Below are positions 22,627 to 33,900 of a stretch of DNA of 64,000 nt, piece after piece; position 1 is the first letter of the stretch, and the number at the start of each line of letters is the position of its first letter. The notes beneath the pieces were generated by a model, which was given only the letters and a program-made list of their open reading frames with translations, was not told the DNA's origin and did not search any database. This DNA is from Effrenium voratum. Taxonomy: Eukaryota; Sar; Dinophyceae; Suessiales; Symbiodiniaceae. The stretch lies in contig CAUJNA010003495.1 of assembly GCA_963377175.1 (NCBI GenBank), positions 500,277 through 564,276 of the forward strand. Direction: 5' to 3'. The translations under genes and the position numbers were made by a program.

Positions 22627-25600
22627 CTGCCATGAGGGCGGTGTCCACCGGGATGAGGCCATCGCCCGCCACGCCGAAGCTGCTGCCGGACAACGGCAGG
22701 TACGAGGCCAGCGCCACCACCTGAGAAAAACGGCGCGGGGCCGGACGAGGAAAATTCGGCGCACGGAGATGTATGTGTTTGTTTTTTTCTATACATATGT
22801 AGATACATACATACATACATACATATGTGTGTATATATATATATATGTATGCTATGCGTGTATATATAGATATATATATATATATGTACTATACAATACA
22901 CCTGCGAGCAAACGTGGAGACCGCCTACGAAATTGCGAGGTGAGTCCTCGAAGCGGGCTGCTTCCGGACTCGCCTCCTCCAGGATGGTGCTGCGGCTTTG
23001 CTCGTCGTCCCAGACCTTCGAGCCTCGATCGGGAGATCTGCCCTCGATCGGGGTTACGACCACACGAAAACCTCACCTTGATCTTCCAGGACGGAAAAGC
23101 AGGCCTTTGGCCGAACTTCCATTTGGAGCCAAGGTCAAAATCAAGAAGGACCCTGGTTTTGCGGGTTTTTGGAAGACCAAGGTAAGATCGAAATGCTCCA
23201 CTGACGCCTTTGGCTTCTCCAAAAGTGGCTCACCGGCAAATTGCAACTGTTGAGGTACTTTGGAACATGAAACGTAGTGGTTGAGCCAAATTCCGTTGGA
23301 CCCCCAAATGATATAGCTTCTTTCTAGCGCTTTTTCCCCAATGGTCATTCCATTTGAAGGATCAACCCCCTACGAAGGTCGGTGGCTGCGAAATCCATGT
23401 CGTAGCGTTAGCGTTCAGAAACCCAACGAAATGAGTCGATCCCCCAACGCAAATGCCAACAAACGGAATGGTTTCAACCAGGGTTTCAGAGAGGTGAAGT
23501 GGATTTCGTCCATCCATTAAACGGTTTGAAATGTGTTGCCTCGCTAGCTATATAGTTTATGAATTATCCAGCTGCTTGATGAAGTAACTGGTTGGCTAGC
23601 CAAGTCGCTTGTTTGCAAGTTAACTAGTTCGCGAGTCAGCTACAGCTGGCTTGCATCTGCTAGTTGGTGAATTATCTGGTCGTCTGGTCAGCCAGTAAGC
23701 TTCTTGTCAATGGGTCAAATAATGTTGATCATGAATTCGCTGGCTAGTTAGTTGAGCAGTAGCTCTTTGGCTAGTGAGCCAGTTCGCTTGTTGGCTAGTT
23801 CGCTAGTAATCCACGTACTAGATAAGAACTGCGATTTTGCTGCTTGGCCAACTGCTAGTCAGCTGTTTTCTCCTACCACCCAAAAAGGGGGACCTGCGAA
23901 ACGACGTATTTGGCGGTGGGTCAACAATGGGTACCAACATTCGGAACCCTGGTAAACGGAACCAAGGACTAAAACCCGCGATCCATATCCTGGCGGCTTA
24001 ATTTTGACCCATACCTTTAACTGGCGTCCAGGTGGTCCATGTGGACTAAAAGCTAAAGTCCTGGCGTCCAGGTGGTCTTAACTTCTCTCCACCTTTCAAT
24101 CGATTAAAAAAAGAAAACTCCCGGCGCCGAGGTCTTTTTTGTCTGCCCCGCCTATGTCTTCCACTAGCGCCTCCAAGGACGCCGGCGTGCGGGTGCCGTT
24201 GCCCGCCACGCAGGTGACCACGGCAGAGTCCAGCGGGAAGCCTCCAGCGGAAAGGCGTCCGTCGGCGTCCATCGGCCCACTTCCCAGGCTGTGGTCAAAC
24301 GCCAAATCGGTTAGCCCCCAGTGAACATCAACCAATCCAACCACTAAAAATGGTTCTAAAATGGGTGGTGAAAATGGGTGGTGAATTCACCTACCCCAAA
24401 ATAATCCATTGGTTTTGACCCCCTGGTGAACATCAAAGGTGGCAAATGGATGTTCATCCACCCCAAAATGGAGGCATAGGTCATGCCCCCTGGCCATTTG
24501 TGGTGACCCCGGCTTGTGTCCCTGGGTTTACTGGGGATGCATCACTTTGGAGGGGAACACCCCCCATATGAATGAGCAGGGGTTTATTAATCCAGGGTCA
24601 ACATTAAGAGAATGCCCCCAGGGGGCCCAATTTGGAGGACAAATCCCAAAGCTAAACAATGGTGGTTGTACTAACCCCCATTGTTTTGACGGTGGTTTGA
24701 ACCTGCGAAACATGCCATTGCTTTGCTTCCCTTGAAAAGAAGGCGCTTTTCGCCTCATAAGAGAAACTGTTTTTTGTCTGCCTTTCTTTGCTTTGAACTC
24801 AAAATAGCACATCCCCATGGGGCGGTGCTGCGGTGCTGCGGTGCTGCTTCCCGCCCAACGGCCTGAAGGGAACTGCTCGTTGATGTAGCTGAGGAGCCCG
24901 CCTTACTTGAGACTCGCCCCCACAGCGAGTCACCGAAGGCTCCATTTCCCAAAGGCGTTGCCATAGGCACAACTGCATGCTGTAAGTCCTTGCCGCAACT
25001 GCAGATTCGAACTGCCAAGGAGCACCCTCTGAGCCAGCCAACTTGAATCATTGTTTCACCATCAAGGTCACGCGGTAGTTTCAAGAAACCCACCCCAACG
25101 TGGAAGGGGGGGGGAAGGGTGTGTGGGGTTTCAAGCCCAGGATCACCCCAGGCTCCAGAAACTTCCGCGGAACGCCGAGGGGCGAGTTTGGTCCAACACG
25201 GCCACCGGCGACTCCATCGGCGGTGGCCGATGGGGCGTGCCAAGCCTCAAACAGCGCTTGGCGTCCGACGAGATACTGTGGATGAGCGCGAAATCCGTCA
25301 GCACCACGTGGGAACCACAAAAAAACCACTGGTGGTTGGCATTTGCAAGGGGATCGTCATTGCAAAAGCTTCCTCCATCCACTGAATGATCTCATGAACC
25401 CGCCGGGGACCACTTTTTTTAGTGATTGTTTCTCCACCTGTCCAGGGTTCCGTTGTTGGGTACCTATTTGGCCATGGGTCAAAATCCCGTGCACCTGCCC
25501 CAAAATAGTACCATTGGTGTTGACCCACGGCCATGTTTGACCCACACCCACTTCGCCAGAGCCTGGGCCTGTTGCACCCCTCTCAGCAAACTCACGGAAC

Positions 25601-25909
25601 TTCAGCCCAGCGGCGTCACCAGCGAACGCACGCGCCGGCGCGCCAGCTCCTCTCCGAGAACCTCTCGGCCAGCGAGAAACCCTGAGAGTCTTTTTCGGCT
25701 GCATTTGTTTTTGTTCGGGAGCCTTTTCTAGTGGTAGCTTTCCCATTCTTTCCAGGGATCCGAATCTTTCTAGAAAACCACCAAAGACCACTGGGGGATG
25801 GTTGGTTTTTGAAAAGAACAATGGCTGAAAAGAATGGGGAATCAACCCCTAGACCTTTGGCACATGCGACGCTTTTTGGCCGAAAGCAGAAGAGCCGCCA
25901 TAACCTGAA

Positions 25910-25940
<31 letters not shown>

Positions 25941-27452
25941 TTTTTAAAGTGTCTGCCTCTTGCTAGTGGCTTGAACCAAACAACCATCTTTCATCTACCA
26001 TCTGGAGTTTGCTGGGTGTCAACCTTTGGTATGGCCAATGCCCAACCCCCCCGAGAACCCCCCCGCGCGCTCGGCGAAAGCCCGCGCGTGCCGCACCCCA
26101 AAGGCCCAGCCTCGCCGATGTAGGACCGCGCCACCCAGCCTGCGCCAGTCATAAAATCGGCGCATCGGCGCGCCGAGCACAACCATACTGATCTGAGGTT
26201 AGTCCACTCTGGCAGGGTTTTCCGTATCTTTCCTTGTTTTGGGTGGTTTCAGACATTTTCTGGTCGCTTGCCAAGGCGTCTCCCGCCCTCTCTGTATCCC
26301 CACTACAGCCTCCGATGGAGTGGCCGAGAAAGGCGATAGGCTCCTGCGAGAGAATTCGCATCGAGATGGCACCGATTTGAGAACGGCCCAGTCATGTTCC
26401 GCCAGACAACCGAATGCAGTCACTTGGCATCATCTGAGACATCAACCAAACACACCCCCGAACTCAAACAAGTCAACCAAAAAAAACGCCCAAAACCGCC
26501 CAAAACCGCCCAAAACTGCCCAAAAACCGCCGAAAACCGCCGGAAGCTCGGATTTTTGCCTCAGGTCACACCTCCAACTGCCCCGGGGCCGCGCGCTCTT
26601 CGACGCGGCGACCGCGTCCTCGGGCCCGAAGTCGGCCTCCACGGCCGCCACAGCCTGGCGAGAGACTTTCCGGGTCGCCAAAAGTAAGCGACTTGGAACT
26701 GGGTAACCCAGCCAGCAAGGGGAAACAAGGGAAGCCGAAGCCGGGAAAGAAGTCTTCATGATCTGGCCTCCAAATGAACTGACTTTTGGTTGATTGAGGA
26801 ATGCGTCCTTTGGCTTCCCTTCACCAAGCCTATTTTGGGGTTCCCCTAAAATCAACACGGCCTATTGGCATAAGCGTCCTTTGAAGAAGAAACCAATGGC
26901 CCGGCATGGAACAAAGCCCATCCAAACCAGCGGAACCCATCTATTTTCAGCCAGACCAGCCGATCAAAAGGACCATGTGGCAGGTTGAAAGGGGGGAAAA
27001 CACCGCAAACCCCCAAAAAAACGACCAACCGGCACACCCACGCCAAAACACGGAAACACACGGGGCACACGGCTTCCCACGCCCCACGCGCGGCGTCCGG
27101 CTTCCAATGGGCTTCAAATGGCGCGCCGGGCGGGCGCGCCTGGTCCAGGGCCTCGTAGAAGAAGCCCAGCGTGGTGTTGGGCCGCAGCTCCGCGGTGAAG
27201 AACTCCTCCGCTAAGGGCGGGGAAGGGAACCGAGTACCCCAAATGTCCATTACACACACCTATCTTCCTGTATATGATGTAATATATAATACGTATATAT
27301 ATATATAATGTATCCATACTATGAATAATATATATATATATATATATATAACTGTACACATATTCATACCACATGTATTTATAAAGGCCGAGAACTCCAT
27401 GTTGGGGTCTCAAAACACACACGAACACACAAGCACACACAAGCACACACAA

Positions 27453-27530
<78 letters not shown>

Positions 27531-28596
27531 ACGCACACGCACACACACACAGACACACAGACACACAGACACACACAGACACACAGACACACAGACACAC
27601 AGACACACAGACACACAGACACACACACACACAAGCACAAGCACAAGCACAAGCACAAGCACAATCACAAGCACAAGCACAAGCACAAGCACAAGCACAC
27701 ACACACAACACACACACACAAGCTTCTTTGTTTTTGTTAGGGGGGGAGAAAGGGGCGGGAGTCTTACGTTGGCTTTCCCAAACCCCCCACGGCTCTTGCA
27801 AGATGGCATCGGTTGTTCCTTTTGTTGTCCCTTTAAAACCACAAAGAAAGTGGTACCAACTCCAAGCAAGACTCACCAATGTCAAGAGGGTCTTGCAAGA
27901 GGCTTACCTAGATGCGTCGGAACAAATCAACGGCCTTGGCAAAAACCACCGGTTTTTGCCCCCCCAAATGACAGGGTTAAGCCTTCCCGCCCGGCACAAA
28001 CTCTCCATCCTTGGTGAGGGTGCTGGGAACAATCCGCAGCCAGTCGAGTCTGGACAAAGGCGCCGCGTAGAGCGCGAAGCCTCACATTTCGCGGCGGCCT
28101 TTTTACCCCGTTAAATGAAAAAATCAGCTTGAGATCGGTGCTTTCGGAGATTGGAGGATTCGGTACAAGCTGCGATTGGAGAGAGCACCAATTGGAGAGG
28201 GCAGCTTGAGATACCAATGTTACCCCTCTCCCATCGATGCTTTCGGGTTCCATCTCAGGCCAGGAGATCCCCTCAGCTTGATCCTCAGCGGCTGGCGAGC
28301 GAAGCCGAGGGGCCCCGGTCTTCCAGGTTCACCTTCAGCTCTTCGTAGTCCTCCCGCAAAACACGGGAAGAAAGGCCCAGTTTTCCGCCGCGCCCTTTGT
28401 GGGGGCCCCCCTTTTGCTTGTTTTTTCAGGGGGAAAGCCAAGAGGAAAGCCACTTCGAGTGGATCCCCGAAAAAGAAAAAAAGAAAAAGGAGAAAAAAAA
28501 GACACGCCCACCGGTTTTCGCCTCCACCACTCCGAATTGGGCTGGGCACAGGATCACGGGCCGCCGCCGCACCTCGGGAAGCCACCGGGCACGCAG
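22627..28596 (-). CDS. Alpha/beta-hydrolase family protein, multi-exon, both ends incomplete
   Basis: Minus-strand exons that join in frame: 28596-28522, 28350-28314, 28080-27983, 27205-27140, 26654-26616, 26343-26310, 26139-26111, 25661-25615, 25245-25166, 24241-24171 and 22720-22627. Together they give about 225 residues. Motifs in order: PVILCPAQFG (first core strand), DYEELKVNLEDRG, SRLDWLRIVPS, GFFYEALDQ, then FLGHSIGGWVARSYIGE (nucleophile elbow, Ser as nucleophile), SLVTLGTPHRPP, AVLDQTR, VVTCVAG and GDGLIPVDTALM (expected acid residue). This order matches the cyanobacterial and plastid-type lipase-like alpha/beta hydrolases; the substrate is unknown. The catalytic His exon and the C terminus were not found below 22.6 kb. 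All donors are GC except one inferred GA (25166), and all acceptors are AG. Exon limits come from frame continuity plus AG acceptors; the ends at 26616, 25166 and the start at 25661 are the least certain. Confidence 0.8.
22797..22892. repeat. (TACA)n and (TA)n microsatellites
   Basis: ACATACATACAT at 22803-22822, then TATATATATA tracts to 22886, just upstream of the hydrolase exon at 22720. Confidence 0.85.
23545..23830. repeat. Decayed CTAG-rich repeat (CTAGTTGGCTAG type)
   Basis: Dense, irregular recurrences of GCTAG, CTAGTT, AGTTCGCT and CTGGTTGGCTAGCCAAG over about 280 bp, in the intron between hydrolase exons 24171 and 22720. The motif set resembles the reverse strand of the TAGCTTGACAG array at 50.5 kb. 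Confidence 0.55.
23910..24015. mobile_element. MITE-like element, family C, copy 4
   Basis: Starts TTGGCGGTGGGTCAACAATG, contains AACCCTGGTAAACGGAACCA and ends TTAATTTTGACCCATACC. Located in the same hydrolase intron as the CTAG-rich stretch. Confidence 0.55.
24345..24425. mobile_element. MITE-like element, family B, right part
   Basis: AAAATGGGTGGTG (twice), then AATTCACCTACCCCAAAATA and CCATTGGTTTTGACCCC. The left terminal arm is missing or unrecognisable. Confidence 0.45.
24514..24608 (+). repeat. Dispersed element family A, copy 3
   Basis: GTCCCTGGGTTTACTGGGGA, CATCACTTTGGAGGGGAACA, CCCCCATATGAATGAGCAGG and GGGTCAACATTAA. Closest to copy 1; lies in a hydrolase intron. Confidence 0.65.
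25469..25533. mobile_element. MITE-like element, family B, 65-bp internally deleted copy
   Basis: TGGCCATGGGTCAAAATCCC to GTTGACCCACGGCCA with only about 30 bp between the arms, which still hold CCCCAAAATAGTACCATTGG. In the hydrolase intron 25615-25245. Confidence 0.6.
27284..27352. repeat. (TA)n microsatellite
   Basis: ATATATATAT tracts at 27293-27306 and 27327-27350 next to the CA array, within the hydrolase intron 27983-27205. Confidence 0.85.
27412..27725. repeat. CA minisatellite with phased CACACACAGA and CACAAG variants
   Basis: ACACGAACACACAAG units, then pure (CA)n at about 27457-27520, CGCACA units 27520-27548, ACACAGAC units 27550-27622 and CACAAG units 27630-27698. It fills much of the 777-nt hydrolase intron between exons ending 27983 and starting 27205; the transcript would carry the (GU)n strand. 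Confidence 0.95.
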
Positions 28597-28763
28597 CTGG
28601 GCCGCAGCTCAGCACAAGATGTGTAGACTTGGGGGTAGTGTTCTGGTCTCACGACCATGGTAACTTTTCCCATGTGGGAAATATCACATCTTTTTGGTTC
28701 TCCAACCAATGGTCACATATCACGGACCTTCTGATCAAATCCTCCACACCCAGATTCAGGCGC

Positions 28764-28826
28764 CTTCGTCACCGCGCTGCTCGCAGCAGCGGCCCGCGCG
28801 GCGGTTTGCCGCTGCGGGGTGGACGC
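28764..28826 (-). CDS. Candidate upstream exon of the alpha/beta-hydrolase
   Basis: A 63-nt in-frame segment bounded by CAG before it and AAG followed by GC after it. It encodes 21 residues rich in Ala, Ser, Thr, Gln and Arg with no acidic residue, beginning ASTPQRQTAARA. The composition resembles a plastid or mitochondrial targeting or linker region, and its phase (0 to 0) fits the next exon at 28596. No start codon was assigned. The composition is permissive, so chance is possible. Confidence 0.35.
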
Positions 28827-30781
28827 CTGGCAGACGTTGCCACAAGATCTACCCGCTTCGGAGTCCAACTATGTGTTTCCTTCGGGGCTGTTGAGACTGA
28901 AGGGGTCTGCAAAAACATGCTATTCGCGGGCAACACCTGCGATCAGGGTGTCAAATGCGACCAAGGACACAGTCTGCATGCACGAGGCTTAATTTTGAGC
29001 AGCCCAAAAAAATATACGAGTGAATATCAATGGAATTACACTTTTATGGATACGTGCTGAAACATATTTGTATATGTGGCTGGGCATATGTGAAATTACA
29101 AAGATTCAGGTGCGTCAAGTGTATATATTAAATGCAGACTGGTAAAGCCGCCGAGTTCAAATGAATGGTAACAATTGGATAGAAAACATATTCCATGTCC
29201 AATAGATTTTACATTTTGCATATACATGATATGTATCTTTGTATATCTACATACACTAATAATAATATATATATATATATATACATATGTGTAGTGACAT
29301 AATGTATGCCGGGGGGAAGGCTGGAATGATCCTTGGGATCTCCAAATCTTATGATGCTAGAATCGAACAATTGAGCCATGAATCTTTGCGTGTGCCCAAA
29401 CTAAAATATACATCGACCACTTCCCCTGACTATTCTATCACATTGAAGAGTTTTTCCATTACATTAAAGAAACTAGCCCCACACACAGTTTTCCACGACC
29501 ATGGCTTGGTTTACTGAGCAGAATTCAGGCCATCCACACGTTTCCTTTCGAGCTGCCCCCCTTCTGCTGCACACCCGGGGGGGGGGGGAGGGAATGAGCG
29601 CGAATGGACGAGATACAAACAGAAGTACACAAAAAGTGCTGCGCATGTTGCCTGAATTTCCAAGCGCTGCTTCCCGACCGACTCCTGACTTCGCCCGCGG
29701 TGCTTCCTGACTCTTGGCCTACATCTGCGGGGTACACAAAACATGTCTCCAAATCATGCCTCATTTCGTCTACGCCTGCAAGCAGGGAGCAAGGCCACTG
29801 GTCTATGCAAAAACATCCGCAGACTCCATGTCTTGTAGAAGTCTTGGTACGCCCGCCTCACGGGGGAGTCAGCAAGATACACTATATATCTACATTGGTT
29901 GATTGACTTGACTGTGTGATTGATTGATAGACTTGTCTAATTTCTAGGTAGCTAGGTAGGTAGGCAGGTGTGTGTGTGTGTTGGCTTGCATGTATCAAAG
30001 CCATCAAATAGTACCAATATTCAACGTCCACTTGTGGCTGCCATCTTCTGAACATTTGCCGGGAGAATTTTGGAGTAATTTGGGCAAGTGTGAGCCAATT
30101 TGGGTTGATTTGGAATTGATGAATTTCCTTCTGCAAAGCCTAACCTCCAGAATGGTTGGGCCATCGCGGCCTGAAAGGAACAGCAGGGATCCCATCCCAA
30201 CGTGCGTAAAACCCTGTCATTGGATCGCTAACTCTATCCGTCTCTTGGGAGACCCTTGCAAAGGGCTTCCTTTAGAGCAACTCTCTCGTTTCCGGCAATC
30301 CCCATTTTCCTTTCCGCGCTTCCAGAAAAGTACAAGGCCAGAATAGGATAGATGTCCCACAAGCCATGACAGAAATGGCACTCTACCATGCCAGAAATCG
30401 TCAGCTTGTGCCTGGCCAGCTGCGCATGACCTTTGCAAGCGGGCCAGGTGTGTGTCTGTGAGGACTGGTCGCAGCTGTCTGCGGGGATCTTCGAGTTAAC
30501 GCGGGCCCACTTCGCACAATGGGGCATCATGTCCGGGCCAGGAAGCTGATGCGATCCATTGGCTCTGCATGTCAGACACCTTTGGTGCATGGCTCGCAAT
30601 CACGGAGTCTTGCAAAGCGACGAACGGCTCACCGGAAGAGGATTGAAATTGGGAATTGTCCGTCGTTCCCACGTTGGTTCCGATCGCAAAAGACAGGCGC
30701 ACCCGGACTTTCCCCACCACACATTGTGCGGGGAAGGCGAAATCCTTGCAAAGCATCTCAAGCAGCAACCACCGCTGAAAT
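28827..30781. other. Upstream of the hydrolase; no confirmed feature
   Basis: A gradual change to AT-richer unique sequence with (TA)n at 29262-29290 and a G-run at 29579-29590. The hydrolase start codon and any promoter should lie here but could not be identified. No exon-like island was seen after 28.83 kb. Confidence 0.4.
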
Positions 30782-30882
30782 GGGTATGGCTCAACATTAA
30801 AGAGCCAGGGTTACGCAGGTTTTAGGCTTTGGTTCCATTTACCAAGGTGGCATTTTGGTGCCGCTTTTTTGAGCCACAGCCA
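30782..30882. mobile_element. MITE-like element, family C, copy 5
   Basis: GGTATGGCTCAACATTAAAG at the left and TTTTTTGAGCCACAGCCA at the right, with GTTACGCAGGTTTTAGGC and CATTTACCAAGGTGGCATTT inside. It marks the left edge of the decayed tandem array that follows. Confidence 0.5.
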
Positions 30883-30919
30883 GCTCACTCAGGGAGGGAA
30901 GCAGGGTTCGGGCACAGAA

Positions 30920-33900
30920 GGGGCAGTCAGGGGCAGTCAGCTACAGGCTGGCGGAACGAGAGTGCACTGCCGTGGCACGCAACCTGATGCTCATTGATCA
31001 AGATTCTGACACCCAACAAATCACCCATACGGACGGCGATGAGTGGGAATTGCGGTGTTTTCAGCTTGCAACCAAAACACATCCGCGTGGTGTCAGCCAT
31101 GCCGTGCAAAAGCAGCCCGAATGACCGCTGAGAAAACTCGAGAAGGGAAGCCTGCAGGGATTAGGCAAAGCTCAGGCAGTCAGCAGCCACTTCGGCCGGA
31201 GCGATGGAGCGCGCTTGCAAAGGACGCAAATCTTTCCTGCACCATGGATTGCAGCAAGAAGGAGCTATTTGCTAGGCTTTGCGCACTGGCCCTTATTGGG
31301 CACCATTGGTATTGGGCGCCGTTAGGCACATGGCTTTTGCCTGTGCCAAGAGTTCCAAGATTGGATTTGGATGAGTCATGGCACTTCGTATTTCGCCCAC
31401 CCCGCAGCACGCTCAAATCGCGCGCAACTTGCATCGCACACTTCTTTGAAACCCTTTCTCGGCCGGGAGCATTGAGCCTTGGTGGGCCCCGGTGGGCCCC
31501 ATTGGCCCTATTGCTGTTGTTTTTTGGAGTTTTTGCAAGAAGGAGCACGGAGACAGTCAGACAGGAGTCAAGGGAATGGGATGCAAGCAAGCTAGCTCAG
31601 GGAAAGACTCCAAAGCCGCAACCGACCGCAGAGGATGGAACTGCCGGGTGGCTTGGAGAGTTCACCCAACCGAGGACGTGCCCAGGTCCTCAGCTTGCTT
31701 CAAGAGGCCCAAAAACCGACCAATGCGCTTTTATACGCGAGAAACGATGCACGGCAAAGATGGGGCAGTCAGCTAGGCCCAAAGGCTGGCGTTTGGGCCT
31801 CCCTTGACAGGTGGCCAAGTCTCGTTTGAACCAATGTTGCCCGCAGGCATCCATACGCCGCCAGCTCCCATGCTTGCGGATGGCTAGACCTAAGAGGACA
31901 GGGCCGGCCGCACGAGAGCACACTGCCCTCGATCTAACCCTGAAGCTAACTTGTTTCAAAGGGATTGGCATCATTGTGAGTTGCCTGTTTGCAGACATGC
32001 CCCACGCTAACCTTCTGTGCGGGCAAATGTTTGGCGCTTGCTTGCAAAGGCCTTCCAAGCAGCCATAAACATTCAAGAAGCGCAAGAAGCAGTGCACGGC
32101 TAGGGTTGGGCAGTTGGCTAGGCCTAAAACAAGGGCTGGCCGCGCAGAGTGCCCTGCCATGCACCCTTCCCTTGAAAACTTGGCAATGGTCTTGCTCCTC
32201 AAACCGACTTTGCCCGACATCGAATCAACAAGTGGCTAAGACCACAGGGCTGGCTGCGGGAGAGCCCAATGCCCTGATGCGCAACCTCGTCCTGAAACAA
32301 AGTGGGCGAGATTCTGACACCAGCCGCAAAGGGATCGCCCACACGGATTGGCATCATGGGGAATCGCGTTGTTATCAGGTTGGTCCTGGTTGGTCCTGAT
32401 AGCACACACAGTACGCAAGAATTTCCTTCTGCGCGGGAAATGTCTGTGCAGCGAACGCCGCGATGATTGCCAAGGCATTGCCAACAGCCGGCAGTCAGCG
32501 GCAGTCAGCTCCGAAGGCAAAGAAAAACTGGGGGCGCAATCTGCTGTAAAGAAAGCGCCGGCCAAAATATGCAAGGCCATCGCTACAAGGCTCGTTGCTT
32601 AAGAATTCAACGCCTGAAAGCGGAAAGGGCACGACCCGACGCAAGCTGACATTGACTAAGCTCAAGGTAGCAAGAAGGGTTCGGGCAGACGGGCCGTCAA
32701 AGGCAGTTACGCCTTTGGCAAAAGCTGGGCGAGGGAAGTGTGCCCTGCCATGCAACTTGCTCTACAGGATCTGCCAAACATGTGAAAGGCCATCGCTATG
32801 AAGCTCATGGATCAAGTGTTCAACACCGCCAACCCGCAAAGGGTTCAGGCTGAACGGATTGGCATCGTCGACTGCCTTGCTTTCAGGTTGCCTCCGAATG
32901 CAATCCATGCGGCACCCGCCGGATTCGGTTCAGCTTGGGCAGCAGCCGGCGGTGAGTTGACAGGGCTGGCTGAAGAGAGCACTGCTCTGGCATGCAACCT
33001 CATCATGCAGCTAATAGATCAAGATTCTGACACCAGCCGCAAAGGGCTCGCCCGAACACATTGGCATCACTGGGAATTGCCTTGTCTTGCAGGTGATTTC
33101 CGATTGCGCAGCGCCAGCTGCAACGCTTGCAATCGAAGCTCAAAGACCCATCACTCCATAAACTCACGGAAAGAATTCGGGTCGGGCAATGGGCGGTCCA
33201 AGGGCAGTCAGCGGCACTGCCCCGGTCTGCAACCTCAGCGACACATGTAAGGAGCCCACATCATGAAGCTCAGTGAAGGTTTGACACCAGCCGCAGGCTC
33301 GCCCGCAAGGACCGGCATTGAATTTCGCCTTGTGTTGAGATGGTGTCCAATAGCAACAACGCACACTGCGCAAGCCATGCATGCAAAGGCATCCCAAACC
33401 GCTGAATAAAATCTCGCTCGGCTCGGGCGTCACCTTTGCCTGGGCTCACTGCCAAGCTCGAAGGTCACGATTCTGACACCAACTGCAACTGGCAGACCTG
33501 AACGGGATCCGCATCATTGGCAATGGCGATGTCAAGCTGCTGGCAGCACGTGAGGCATGCGCTGGCTACTTGTGCTTCAAGCATGCCAGTGCTTGCAAAC
33601 ACAGCCAGCACAGAAACTCAAGGAAGAAAGCAGGGTTGGACGAAGCTGGGGCAGTTTAGGCTGAAGACCCAGGGCTGCCCGCAAGCAAGGGCCCTGCCCT
33701 GGCATCCATCCTCATGACATCAAGCTCGCTGATCAAGATTCTGACACCGGCAGCTGCACAGGGCTCACACGAAAAGAGCGGCATCATTGGAGATTGCGTT
33801 GTGCTGAGGTTGTTCTTTGCAGAAGGAATACCTCCTTGTCTGCAAACATCTGGGCGCCGCAAGCAACAATGCTTGCGAAGGCGTCCTAAGTAACAATTGA

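Noticed and set aside
31043..31807. 254-residue plus frame at the start of the decayed tandem array
   Set aside because: It crosses repeat cores that are out of frame in neighbouring units, has no recognised domain and no spliced partner; most likely chance.
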